Assembly: GCA_023150805.1 (NCBI GenBank) | Contig: JAKLKF010000010.1 | Coordinates: 1 to 64,000, forward strand | DNA: 64,000 bases | Source of the DNA: Myxococcota bacterium | GTDB lineage: Bacteria > Myxococcota_A > UBA796 > UBA2385 | Reading direction: 5' to 3' | In this document: in pieces, positions 24,988 through 36,248 of the stretch | How the letters are laid out: the number at the start of each line of letters is the position of its first letter | Numbering within the stretch: the stretch's first letter is position 1 | The notes under the pieces: generated by a model | Seen by the model: only the letters and a program-made list of their open reading frames with translations | What the model was told of the DNA's origin: nothing | Database searches by the model: none | Translations under genes and position numbers: made by a program

Positions 24988-27323
24988 GGCGCGCTCCGCC
25001 GGCGGACCAGGCCCAGCAGCGGCAGCAGCAGGAGAGGCGCGCCGCGCGCCGGGGCCGCGGGCGCTCCGGCGCAGGCGCAGCCGCCGGCCTTGCCCCCGTC
25101 GCCGGCCCCCCCGTCGCCGGCCCCCCCGTCGCCGGCTCCCCCGTCGCCGTCGCCCCCGTCGCCGGCCCCCCCGTCGCCGGCCCCCCCGTCGCCGGCTCCC
25201 CCGTCGCCGGTGTCGCCGCCGCCCTCGCAGGTCCAGCCGACTCCGTCCGCGCAGTCGGCGGTCGCCTCGGCGCGGCCGAGCAGGTTGAGCACGTACAAGC
25301 CGCTGCCGAAGCCCATCATCGGCGCCGGCCCGGCGTAGGCGGCGGTGTCGGGGTTCATCAGCTCGGGGATCGTCCAGTGGTTCTCCTGCGCCTGGGCCGT
25401 CACCCAGTCCTCCAGCGCGCGGGCGCCGTCCTCGTCGCAGGCGCGGCGCCGGGCCTGGGCCAGCCGCAGGTCGGCCCACACCCACTCCTGCCGGTCGTAC
25501 AGGTCGCCGTCGTCGTTGCGCGCGAAGCCGCCGCCGCTGGCCACCGCCAGGCCCTCCGTCCAGGCCGCCAGGGACGCCCGTCCCTGGGGACCGGCGGCGT
25601 CCAGCGTGCCGTTGTTGAAGGCGTCGACGCCGGCCAGGTCCAGGTAGCCGGAGCCGGCGCGGAGCTGCTCCTCGCTGGCGGCCAGCACGCCGTCGCCGTC
25701 GACCATGGTGGCGCACACCCCCTCGCGCACGCCCGCCGCCGCCGCGCGGTAGCTCGCGGCCCGCCCCTCCTCGCCCGCCGCCTCGGCCAGCAGGGCCGCG
25801 TCCTGCAGCCCCCGCACCGCCCAGACCTGGGTGTAGGCGAAGTGCTGCTGGTGACCGTTCCAGTGCCGCTCCCAGATCGAGCTGTCGGCCATCACCAGCC
25901 CGTCGTCCTCGATGACGTCCACCAGCACGTCGGCGATGCCGTCGAAGACCACGGCCGCGTGGTCCCGCACGAAGTCCACGTCCCCGGTGGCGGCGACGTA
26001 GCCCTGCAGCGCCCACAGCAGCAGGCCGAAGTTGTCCAGCTCGACGTTGGGGCCGGTGCCGTCGTCGTCAGACCACTCGCTGCCGTCGCCGTACAGTCGA
26101 CAGACGCTCAACGCGTAGTCACGTCCGACCAGGTGCGCGTAGTCCCCCGCCTTGCCCTGCAGCAGGAAGGCCAGGGCGTCGCGCGCCTCCTCGGGGTAGC
26201 CCGCCGCCACCAGGGCCTGGATGGCGTAGGCGCCGTCTCGCACCCACGTGATGTTCCACAGGTGGCTGAAGCTCTCGTCGCCCGTGCCGCCGCTGGCCGC
26301 GACAGGCAGGCTGGCCGGGATCTGCCCGAAGGCGTCGTTGTCCTCGCGCACCTGGGCCATCTTGAGGAAGACCAGCGCCTGTCGGTAGACCTCCAGCTCG
26401 TCGGTCGAGGCGTCGGCGGGCGCGGTCGCGCCGCCCACCCAGGCCGCCCAGGCCGCCTGCTCGTCGGCCAGCAGGGTCTGCGGGTCGCGGCCGGCCAGCC
26501 ATGCCTCGACGGGTGCCACCGCGCGGTCGGGATCCCCCTCGTCGAAGAAGGCCGAGACCACGCCGACCCAGGCCTCCTCGCCGGGCGCCAGGCTGCCCGG
26601 GTCCCACTGCAGGCCGCCCACCTGGTCGTCGTTGTCCCAGGGCGAGGCCGCGCTGCCGCAGCGCCCGTCCAGCGCGCCGTCCGTCGGCATGCGGGCCCAG
26701 ACCTGGTCGCAGGACCAGGAGCTGGGGGCCTCGATGGCGCGCACGGCCACCCCCAGGCCGGTGCCGACCCCCTGCTCCAGGAGCCAGTCCCCCTCGACCC
26801 AGATGCGCTCGTCGCCGTGGAAGACGCCGTGCCGCTCGTCGCCGACGTGGTGGTTGTGCAGGCTGAACAGGCGGACCGTGCGGACCGCGCTGCCGTCGTT
26901 GCGCACGTGCAGCAGGTGGACCCAGCCGGGGTGCGACAGGCCCATGGGGGCGAAGATCCACTCCGTGATCGCCAGGTCGCCCTGGGAGCGGTCGACCTGG
27001 AGGATGCCGGTGGCCGGCAGGTAGCTGTAGGCGTCGGAGGCCTTCAGCCAGGCGCCGGTCCCGCCGTCGCCCAGCCCGAAGTAGGCGTCGTAGAGCAGGT
27101 CCCGGCCGGGCTCACGGTCGGCGGCGTACTGCTGGTAGAGGTGGTCGCGGAAGTCGGCCAGCACCGGCCCGTCGCCCCCGCCCGCGGCGCCGTCACCCTT
27201 GAAGACGACGACTCCGTGGCCGTTGCCGCTCACCAGCCGCACGTGGCTGTTCCAGGGGGTGGCCGAGCCGGCGGCGGCCGCGGGCGCGCCCAGCAGGGCG
27301 AGGAGGGGGAGGACGGGCGTCAT
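24984..27323 (-). CDS. Secreted glucoamylase-like (GH15-type) protein with MYXO-CTERM-like tail
   Basis: A 779-residue protein. A signal peptide (PVLPLLALLGAPAAAA) starts at ATG 27323. The N-terminal about 290 residues form a beta-sandwich, as in bacterial glucoamylases. The (alpha/alpha)6 domain follows, with SHLWNITWVRDGAYAIQALV and SSIWERHWNGHQQHFAYTQVW, which fits GH15 enzymes cleaving alpha-glucans from the non-reducing end. Near the C-terminus comes a GDGGA linker (residues about 695-740), then GGCACAG, a hydrophobic helix and RRR. This Cys-hydrophobic-Arg order is the MYXO-CTERM surface-sorting signal processed by myxosortase in Myxococcota, and it is the best lineage clue in the window. 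Substrate specificity is uncertain. Confidence 0.8.
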   Translation of the reverse strand: MTPVLPLLALLGAPAAAAGSATPWNSHVRLVSGNGHGVVVFKGDGAAGGGDGPVLADFRDHLYQQYAADREPGRDLLYDAYFGLGDGGTGAWLKASDAYSYLPATGILQVDRSQGDLAITEWIFAPMGLSHPGWVHLLHVRNDGSAVRTVRLFSLHNHHVGDERHGVFHGDERIWVEGDWLLEQGVGTGLGVAVRAIEAPSSWSCDQVWARMPTDGALDGRCGSAASPWDNDDQVGGLQWDPGSLAPGEEAWVGVVSAFFDEGDPDRAVAPVEAWLAGRDPQTLLADEQAAWAAWVGGATAPADASTDELEVYRQALVFLKMAQVREDNDAFGQIPASLPVAASGGTGDESFSHLWNITWVRDGAYAIQALVAAGYPEEARDALAFLLQGKAGDYAHLVGRDYALSVCRLYGDGSEWSDDDGTGPNVELDNFGLLLWALQGYVAATGDVDFVRDHAAVVFDGIADVLVDVIEDDGLVMADSSIWERHWNGHQQHFAYTQVWAVRGLQDAALLAEAAGEEGRAASYRAAAAGVREGVCATMVDGDGVLAASEEQLRAGSGYLDLAGVDAFNNGTLDAAGPQGRASLAAWTEGLAVASGGGFARNDDGDLYDRQEWVWADLRLAQARRRACDEDGARALEDWVTAQAQENHWTIPELMNPDTAAYAGPAPMMGFGSGLYVLNLLGRAEATADCADGVGWTCEGGGDTGDGGAGDGGAGDGGAGDGGDGDGGAGDGGAGDGGAGDGGKAGGCACAGAPAAPARGAPLLLLPLLGLVRRRSAP
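25094..25209. repeat. 15-bp tandem repeats encoding the GDGGA linker
   Basis: About seven to eight near-identical 15-bp units (cccccgtcgccggcc type) in two blocks split by one variant unit. They encode the GDGGA linker between the catalytic domain and the sorting tail of the glucoamylase-like protein. Length changes would stay in frame. Confidence 0.75.
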
Positions 27324-27422
27324 CGGCGCCAAGTAGCCGGACCACGGGCGAGGTGGCAGGTCTTGCCGGGCCCCGCCCGTGCGGGCAGGATGAAGGCGCG
27401 GGACGCGCCCGCTGGAGGCCCG

Positions 27423-27917
27423 ATGCACCTGCTGCTCTCCCTCGCGGCGGTCCTGCTCGCCCCGGCCCGCGCCGCCGGGCTGCCGGTGGTGCACGGGGCG
27501 ATCCGGATCCAGGCGCCCGCGCAGGTCCCGGTCGGCCAGGACCCCCGGGTGGTCATCACCGTGCCGGACCGCCCCTCGGTGGTCTTCGTCGAGTGCACGG
27601 TGCGCCTGCCCGACGGCAGCCCCCAGACCTTCAGCCAGACCTCGGGGCTCCTGGCGGCGGGGGACGCCGCCGAGCTGGCGCTCGACGTGGCGCCTCCCAC
27701 CGCGGCGGCGAGCTGCCTGGTCGTCGCGAACTTCGCCAACGGCCTCTCCGAGCGCAAGCCGGTCGAGCTGTCCTGGGCCTGGGTCGAGGTGCCCGCGCCC
27801 GACGACGATGCGCTCCCTCCCGAGGAGCGCGCGCCCCAGGCGCCGGCCCCCGATCCCGCCACCCCGGCCCCGCCGACCCCCCCGGCGGCGGCCCCGCAGC
27901 GGACCGAGCCCGGCTGA
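27423..27917 (+). CDS. Small secreted protein with Pro/Ala-rich tail
   Basis: A 164-residue protein starting at ATG 27423 with GGAGG 5 bases upstream. The first about 19 residues form a Sec signal peptide (HLLLSLAAVLLAPARAAG). The mature part is one beta-sandwich-like domain of about 105 residues (VVITVPDRPSVVFVECTVRLPDG, SCLVVANFANGLSERKPVELSWAWVEV), followed by a 40-residue Pro/Ala tail (DPATPAPPTPPAAAP) that may span peptidoglycan. It is divergent from the glucoamylase-like gene, with 99 bp between starts. The fold resembles immunoglobulin-like periplasmic domains. Function unknown. Confidence 0.65.
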   Translation: MHLLLSLAAVLLAPARAAGLPVVHGAIRIQAPAQVPVGQDPRVVITVPDRPSVVFVECTVRLPDGSPQTFSQTSGLLAAGDAAELALDVAPPTAAASCLVVANFANGLSERKPVELSWAWVEVPAPDDDALPPEERAPQAPAPDPATPAPPTPPAAAPQRTEPG

Positions 27918-27990
27918 TCGCCCGTAGATACGGCAACCTGCCGCATCGCCGCTTCGGCATCGCCGGGCCATGGGGGCGCAGGAGGGCCGC

Positions 27991-30018
27991 ATGGCCGAGC
28001 TGATCCCGCACCCCATCGAGCGACTGGCCACCCGGATGCTGCGGGAGCTGGACCTGGACGGCTCGGTCTTCGGCCTGCCGCGCGAGCGCTTCTTCTCCGG
28101 CGACCCCCGGCACGACCTCTCGGCCGCGCTGCACGGGCACCGGGTCGGCAGCCCCCTGGGCCCCGCGGCGGGCCCCCACACACAGATGGCGCAGAACATC
28201 GTGCTGTGCTGGCTGGCCGGCTGTCGCGTCTTCGAGCTGAAGACCGTCCAGGTCAACGACCGCCTGGCCATCCCCCGGCCCTGCATCGACATGCGGACGG
28301 TCGGCTTCAACGTCGAGTGGTCGCAGGAGCTGCGGCTGCACGAGTCGGCCGAGGAGTACGTCAAGGCGGCCCTGCTCATCGAGATCCTGCGCGCCAGCGG
28401 GCGGCTGCCCGAGGTCGAGGGCTACCGGGGCCTGCTCTACGACCTGAGCGTCGGCTACGACCTGCCCGGGGTGCAGGGGCCCGAGGTGACGGGCTTCCTG
28501 CGGTCCCTCGCCGACACCCGCCCGCTGGTCGAGCGGCTCCGCGCGCGGCTGCCCGCGTCGCTGGGCGCCCTGCGCGACGTGGAGCTGCCCGCGGCCCTGT
28601 CCGACACGGTCACGCTGTCGACCTTCCACGGCTGCCCCCCCGACCAGGTCGAGGCCATCGCCCGCCACATGATGGAGGCCCACGGCCTGCACTGCGTGGT
28701 CAAGCTCAACCCGACCCTGCTGGGGCCGGACGAGGGGCGCGGCATCCTGCACGAGCTGCTGGGCTACACCGAGCTCGAGGTCCCTGACCAGGCCTACGCC
28801 GCCGACGCCACCTGGCAACAGGTGGTCGACCTCTCCGGGCGCCTCGACGATCGCGCCCGGGCGCTGGGCCGCAGCTTCGGCCTGAAGCTGACCAACACGC
28901 AGATCGTGGCCAACCGGGGCGACTTCCTGCCGGCCTCCGAGGCGCTGGCCTACCTCTCCGGCCCGCCGCTGCACGTGCTGGCCATGGCCCTGCTGCGCCG
29001 CGTGCGACGGACCTTCGGCGATCGCCTGCCCCTGTCCTTCTCGGCGGGCATCGATCGCAAGAACGTGGCCGACGCGCTGGCCCTGGGCCTGGGGCCGGTC
29101 ACCGCCTGCACCGACCTGCTCCAGCCGCAGGGTTACGGCCGGGTGAAGGCCTGGTTCGACCACATCTCGCAGCGCATGGACGCGGTGGGCGCGGTCGATC
29201 TGTCCACGTGGACGATCCTGGCGCACGGCCAGGCGCAGGCCGCCCTGCAGGACGCCGGCCTGCCGCCCGAGATCGACGCGGCCTGCCGGCGGGCCTTGTC
29301 CGAGGGCACGGACCTGCGCGCGGCCGCCGGGGCCCACCTGGCCGCCTGGGTCTCGGCCGCCCGCCTGCGCAACACCGAGCACCACGTCGCCGCCGTGCTG
29401 GAGGACCCGCGCTACCGGGCCGCCGCCAACGCGCGACCGCCGCGCAAGGTGGGCACCACCCTGTCGCTGCTGGACTGCCTGAGCTGCGACAAGTGCCTGC
29501 CGGCCTGCCCCAACGACGCCAACTTCCGCTACGACCTTCCGGTCGGGAGCTGGCCGCGGCTGTCCGTGCAGGGCCGGGACGGCGGGTGGACGGTCGAGGA
29601 GGGCCCCCCCCTGGCGGTGGAGCGCGGCCACCAGATCGGCAACTTCGTGGACTTCTGCAACGACTGCGGCAACTGCGACGTCTTCTGCCCGGAGCACGGC
29701 GGACCCCAGGCGCTCAAGGCCCGCTTCCACGGCAGCCTGGACCGCCTGCAGGCCGAGGCCGGGCGCGACGGGCTGTTCGTAGAGGACAGCGCCGTCTGGG
29801 CTCGGGTCGGACCCCGTTGGCTCCAGGTGCGGCGCGAGGGTGCCCACCTGCACCTGGTCGAGGACGGCGTCGACCTGCGCTTCGACCCGACCTCGCCCCG
29901 GACCACGCTCCAGGGCCGCGCCGACCGCCCCGTCGACCTGGGCCTGCCCGTCCTGCTCGACGCCGTCCGCGTCGCCATCGTCGCCTCGGGCCGGCCCACC
30001 TGGCCGGCGCCCGCCTGA
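27991..30018 (+). CDS. ygfK: YgfK-type oxidoreductase Fe-S subunit, short form without the flavin/NAD(P)H module
   Basis: YgfK belongs to the selenium-linked purine/urate catabolic gene set and is often named a putative selenate reductase subunit. The N-terminal TIM-barrel half is clearly YgfK (GPAAGPHTQMAQNIV, ELKTVQV, TFHGCPPDQVEAIARHMME, KLNPTLLG). The C-terminal ferredoxin part has two cluster motifs, CLSCDKCLPACP (from Cys496) and CNDCGNCDVFCPEHGG (from Cys556). It has 675 residues against about 1030 in E. coli. The missing part is the internal GltD-like FAD/NAD(P)H module, with no GxGxxG motif between the barrel and the clusters. Electrons must therefore come from another partner. ATG 27991 has GGAGG upstream and is preferred to ATG 27970. 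First gene of ygfK-ygeW-ygeY. Confidence 0.88.
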   Translation: MAELIPHPIERLATRMLRELDLDGSVFGLPRERFFSGDPRHDLSAALHGHRVGSPLGPAAGPHTQMAQNIVLCWLAGCRVFELKTVQVNDRLAIPRPCIDMRTVGFNVEWSQELRLHESAEEYVKAALLIEILRASGRLPEVEGYRGLLYDLSVGYDLPGVQGPEVTGFLRSLADTRPLVERLRARLPASLGALRDVELPAALSDTVTLSTFHGCPPDQVEAIARHMMEAHGLHCVVKLNPTLLGPDEGRGILHELLGYTELEVPDQAYAADATWQQVVDLSGRLDDRARALGRSFGLKLTNTQIVANRGDFLPASEALAYLSGPPLHVLAMALLRRVRRTFGDRLPLSFSAGIDRKNVADALALGLGPVTACTDLLQPQGYGRVKAWFDHISQRMDAVGAVDLSTWTILAHGQAQAALQDAGLPPEIDAACRRALSEGTDLRAAAGAHLAAWVSAARLRNTEHHVAAVLEDPRYRAAANARPPRKVGTTLSLLDCLSCDKCLPACPNDANFRYDLPVGSWPRLSVQGRDGGWTVEEGPPLAVERGHQIGNFVDFCNDCGNCDVFCPEHGGPQALKARFHGSLDRLQAEAGRDGLFVEDSAVWARVGPRWLQVRREGAHLHLVEDGVDLRFDPTSPRTTLQGRADRPVDLGLPVLLDAVRVAIVASGRPTWPAPA

Positions 30019-30065
30019 TCCCACCGCTTCCCCCCCACCCTGGCCCCCGGCCCGGAGTGTCCCGC

Positions 30066-31214
30066 ATGACCACCGACCTCATCCAGCGCCTGGACGCGCT
30101 CGACCCCCGCGCCGTCGGATCCCTGCACGGCCGCAGCATCCTGACCACCGCCGCCGCCAGCGACCTGGAGCTGCAGGGCCTGCTGCGCCTGGCCGAGGCC
30201 TTCGCCGCCCTGGACCGCTCGGGGGTGCGCACCCCCCTCTTCCCGCAGGAGCTGGCCTACGCCGTCTTCTTCGACAACTCGACCCGCACGAAGAGCGCCT
30301 GGGCCGGCGCGGCTGCGCGCCTGGGCATGGTGCCCGTGATCGTGGACGGTGGCAGCACGCAGGTGGCGCACGGCGAGACGGCCCAGGAGACGGGCGCCAT
30401 GCTGGGCATGAACGCCCACGCCCTGGGCATCCGCCACGATCTCATCCTGGGAGAGGGCAACGCCTTCATGCAGGAGGTCAAGCAGGGCATCGACGGCTTC
30501 CTGGAGGCGACCGCCGACAAGCGCCAGGTCCCGATCGTCAACCTGCAGTGCGACGTCGATCACCCCACCCAGAGCCTGGCCGACCTGCTGACCCTGCGCC
30601 AGCGCTTCCCCGGTGGCCTGGCCGGCAAGAAGATCACGGTCTCCTGGGCCTACTCCCCCAGCTACGCCAAGCCCCTGTCCGTGCCCCAGGGCCTGATCTC
30701 CCTGCTGCCCCGCTTTGGCGCGCACGTCACCCTGGCCCACCCCAAGGGCTACCAGCTCCTGGACGGTCCGGTCGAGCAGGCCTTCCGCTTCGCCGACGCC
30801 TCGGGCGGCAGCTTCCGCGTGGTCCACGACATGGACCAGGCTTTCGACGGCGCCCACGTCGTCTACCCCAAGAGCTGGGGCCCCCACGACCTGATGATGG
30901 AGCGCGTGGCGGCCAACCGGGCCGGCGACCGGTCGGCCATGGCCGACATCGAGCGGCGCAGCCTGGACCGCAACGCCCTGCACACCGACTGGATCTGCGA
31001 CGAGGCCCGCATGGCCCGGACCGAGGGCGGCAAGGCGACCTACATGCACTGCCTGCCCGCCGACATCGGCGCCGAGGTCAGCGCCCCCGTGCTCGAGCGC
31101 TTCCGCTACGACCTGGCCCGCCAGGCGAGCTGGAAGGTCTACGTGATCATGGCCATGCTCGCCGGGGCCAAGGCCTCCACCCTGCCCGCGCGCCTGCGCG
31201 CCCTCGTCGCCTGA
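30066..31214 (+). CDS. ygeW: YgeW-type knotted carbamoyltransferase
   Basis: A 382-residue transcarbamoylase-family enzyme that aligns by eye with E. coli YgeW over its whole length. The carbamoyl-phosphate loop is FFDNSTRTKSAW, followed by AHGETAQETGAML, LQCDVDHPTQSLADL, TWAYSPSY-type WAYSPSYAKPLSVPQG, VYPKSWGPHDLM and the late MHCLPADI loop. In the urate/purine catabolic route YgeW is thought to act on ureido compounds such as 2,3-diureidopropionate, releasing carbamoyl phosphate. ATG 30066 has GGAG about 10 bases upstream. It lies 47 bases after ygfK and 12 before ygeY. Cytosolic, probably trimeric. Confidence 0.93.
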   Translation: MTTDLIQRLDALDPRAVGSLHGRSILTTAAASDLELQGLLRLAEAFAALDRSGVRTPLFPQELAYAVFFDNSTRTKSAWAGAAARLGMVPVIVDGGSTQVAHGETAQETGAMLGMNAHALGIRHDLILGEGNAFMQEVKQGIDGFLEATADKRQVPIVNLQCDVDHPTQSLADLLTLRQRFPGGLAGKKITVSWAYSPSYAKPLSVPQGLISLLPRFGAHVTLAHPKGYQLLDGPVEQAFRFADASGGSFRVVHDMDQAFDGAHVVYPKSWGPHDLMMERVAANRAGDRSAMADIERRSLDRNALHTDWICDEARMARTEGGKATYMHCLPADIGAEVSAPVLERFRYDLARQASWKVYVIMAMLAGAKASTLPARLRALVA

Positions 31215-31226
31215 ACGGAGCCCGCC

Positions 31227-32774
31227 GTGTCCGCCCCCTCCCTGCTCGATCAGCGGGTCGCCGCCCTGGCCGCCCGCGACCTGCCCCTGGCCCGCGCCAT
31301 CCTGGCCGAGGCGATCCGCATCCCCGCCGACCACGTCGACCGCCCGGTCGACCAGGGCGGTGACCCCCTCTGTGGACTGTCCAACCACGAGGGTCCCCGC
31401 CTGCAGTACCTGCGGCGCATGATCCTCGAGATCGGCGCCGTCGACCGCCCCGAGGACGTGGGCTTCGACGCCTATGGCAACCTGTGGTGGACGGTCCAGG
31501 ATCCCGACGACGGGATTCCGCCGGCCGACAAGAAGGTCATCTACCTGGACGGTCACACCGACACGGTCAAGGCCCTGCGTGGACAGTGGCAGCAGAAGCT
31601 GGGCGGCGGGGTCGACGCCTACGACGGCCTGGTGGACGCCGGCAAGGTGGACCGGGCCTTCCTGCGTCGCGAGCTGGGCTGGGTGCCCGACGACGCCGAC
31701 TGGGAGCACCTGCTCTTCGGCCGCGGCTCGGCCGACCAGCTCGGCGGCGTAGTGGCCGAGATCGTCGCCACCCGCATCCTGCGCGAGCTGCGGGCCGAGG
31801 GCGCCCTGCGCGGGGCGATCGTGCACGCCTACGGCACCGCCGCCGAGGAGGACAACGACGGCGCGGGCCCGATGTACCTGACCCGCCACGTGCTGCCGGG
31901 CGCGCCGGCCGAGCGGGTGCCCGACGTCGTCATCCTGACCGAGGGCACGGGCGACCGGGCCAAGGGCGCCCTGGGCGTGTACCGCGGCCAGCGCGGCCGG
32001 ATGCAGATCGAGGTCGAGGTCACCGGCCGCTCCTGCCACGGCTCGATGCCCTGGGAGGGCCTCAACCCCCTGGAGCACGGCGCCCGCATCCTGGTCCAGG
32101 CCACCGAGCGCTACGACGCCCGCCAGGGCTTCGCCGACGACGCCTTCCTGGGCCACGGCACCCGCACGGCCTCCTGGGCGACCCTGGACAGCCCCAGCGA
32201 CTGCGCCGTCCCCGACCGCTTCACCTTCCGCTTCGACCGCCGCCTTACCGTGGGTGAGGATCCGCTCCAGGCGGTCGCCGACGTAGACGGGCTGCCCGCC
32301 GTCGCCCAGGCCCGCCAGGCCGGCCTGCAGGTCGACGTGCGCGTGCCCGGCTACGACCAGACCACCTGGACCGGCTACCGCCCCGGCAACCCCCAGATCT
32401 ACATGGGCTGGGTCACGCCCGAGGACCACCCCGCCATCCAGGCCGCGGTCACCACCTACGACGCCGTGGTCGGCCCCCACGTGCCCGACGGCCCCCAGGA
32501 GGGCGGCCGCATGCGCAAGGCCTGCCGCGTGGACCGCTGGATCTTCAGCACCGACGGCGTCGGCTTCCCGGTCCGCAAGGGCGAGCACGGCATCCACCAC
32601 ACCGAGCGCAAGCGCTGGGTCTCTGCCGGCGCCTTCGAGCACCCGCCCATGTTCGGCATCGGCCCCGGCATCGAGCAGAACACCCACAAGGTCGGCGAGT
32701 GCGTCGACACCCGCGAGCTGCAGCACGCCATCGCCTTCCTGGCCCGGTTCCCCAGCGTGTTCGCGGCGCGCTGA
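31227..32774 (+). CDS. ygeY: YgeY-type M20-family metallohydrolase with insertion
   Basis: A dinuclear-zinc M20 amidohydrolase in the position and with the motifs of YgeY. Metal ligands are visible as YLDGHTDTV, GRGSADQLGG, AEEDNDGAGP and a late HGIHHTE/FGIGPG region; family runs such as YRGQRGRMQIEVEVTGRSCHG and RRLTVGED also match. It has 515 residues against about 400 in E. coli. One extra block of about 40 residues lies between the first two metal motifs (GVDAYDGLVDAGKVDRAF...), and smaller ones lie near the C-terminus (MRKACRVDRW). GTG 31227 has GGAG upstream, 12 bases after the ygeW stop. It probably hydrolyses an amide or ureido intermediate of purine breakdown. Confidence 0.9.
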   Translation: MSAPSLLDQRVAALAARDLPLARAILAEAIRIPADHVDRPVDQGGDPLCGLSNHEGPRLQYLRRMILEIGAVDRPEDVGFDAYGNLWWTVQDPDDGIPPADKKVIYLDGHTDTVKALRGQWQQKLGGGVDAYDGLVDAGKVDRAFLRRELGWVPDDADWEHLLFGRGSADQLGGVVAEIVATRILRELRAEGALRGAIVHAYGTAAEEDNDGAGPMYLTRHVLPGAPAERVPDVVILTEGTGDRAKGALGVYRGQRGRMQIEVEVTGRSCHGSMPWEGLNPLEHGARILVQATERYDARQGFADDAFLGHGTRTASWATLDSPSDCAVPDRFTFRFDRRLTVGEDPLQAVADVDGLPAVAQARQAGLQVDVRVPGYDQTTWTGYRPGNPQIYMGWVTPEDHPAIQAAVTTYDAVVGPHVPDGPQEGGRMRKACRVDRWIFSTDGVGFPVRKGEHGIHHTERKRWVSAGAFEHPPMFGIGPGIEQNTHKVGECVDTRELQHAIAFLARFPSVFAAR

Positions 32775-32810
32775 GCGGCGCCAGGCCAGCGCCTCCTCCC
32801 TGCTGCTCCC

Positions 32811-33056
32811 TCTGCGTCCTCTGCGTCCTCTGTGGTGCCCTTTCGTTCGGGTGCCGGCCGGGATGCTGTGCCGACCCTTGGAATCCACCACAGAGGACAC
32901 GGAGAGCACAGAGGAGGAGCGCAGAGGAGGGCGGGAGGGGGTCGTACTCCGGAGAGGGGAGGCAACCGGCCTGCTGCTGCTCCCTGCTGCGTCCTCTGCG
33001 TCCTCTGCGTCCTCTGCGGTGCCCTTTCGTTCGGGTGCCGGCCGGGATGCTGTGCC
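32811..33056. repeat. Direct 62-bp repeats and inverted CTCTGCGTC-type repeats beside GxxExxY
   Basis: Two 62-bp copies (32811-32872 and 32995-33056) differ at a single position. Each begins with tctgcgtcctctgcgtcctc and ends in gggatgctgtgcc. Between them, 32886-32928 carries the opposite-strand version (ccaccacagaggacacgg...), so each copy can pair with it. Such ctctgcgtcctctg repeats are often seen next to GxxExxY genes, as here. The 312-base gap between ygeY and the GxxExxY gene is made almost entirely of this cassette. Confidence 0.85.
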
Positions 33057-33086
33057 CACGACCCTCGCTGGCGGGAACCGGTGGGC

Positions 33087-33476
33087 TCAGGGAGCGGGGT
33101 CGAGGACGAAGCGTCGGATGCCGTCGCGGAGCAGGGGTACGTTGAAGTTCAGGAGCAGGCCGACGGGGTGCTTGGACAGCTTGAGGTAGGTGAGGACCTG
33201 TGCCTGGTGGACGGGCAGGAGGCGTTCCACCGCCTTCACCTCTACGACAACCAGGCCCTCGACCAGGAGGTCGAGCTTGTAGCCGCAGTCGATCCGCACT
33301 CCGCGGTATTGGACCGGGAGCGGGACCTGCCGCTCGAACTGGATGCCGCAGGTGTGCAGCTCGTAGGCGAGGCAGGCCTCGTAGGCGGACTCCAGCAGGC
33401 CAGGACCGAGCGCCCGATGGACGGCGATGGCTGCGCCGAGGATCTGGTCGGTGACCTGGGAAGCAGGGTCCTGCAC
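33087..33476 (-). CDS. GxxExxY family protein (predicted PD-(D/E)XK-like)
   Basis: A 129-residue protein. The defining signature appears as [18 protein letters not shown] (G-x-x-E-x-x-Y), followed by [37 protein letters not shown] (Asp and E-x-K of a PD-(D/E)XK-like core), a Q-x-L-TYLK strand and [16 protein letters not shown]. All family landmarks are intact. GTG 33476 has GGAGGAG directly upstream. The family has no settled function; its genes are typically bordered by short ctctgcgtcctctg repeats, and copies lie at 32811-33056 downstream of the stop here. It sits between two convergent catabolic operons, a place where an insertion would not break an operon. Confidence 0.88.
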   Translation of the reverse strand: MQDPASQVTDQILGAAIAVHRALGPGLLESAYEACLAYELHTCGIQFERQVPLPVQYRGVRIDCGYKLDLLVEGLVVVEVKAVERLLPVHQAQVLTYLKLSKHPVGLLLNFNVPLLRDGIRRFVLDPAP

Positions 33477-33519
33477 AGGCTCCTCCGGCGGGGCTGGTGG
33501 TGACTCGGACCAGATACCC

Positions 33520-36236
<2,717 letters not shown>

Positions 36237-36248
36237 GGGGGACTCCGG

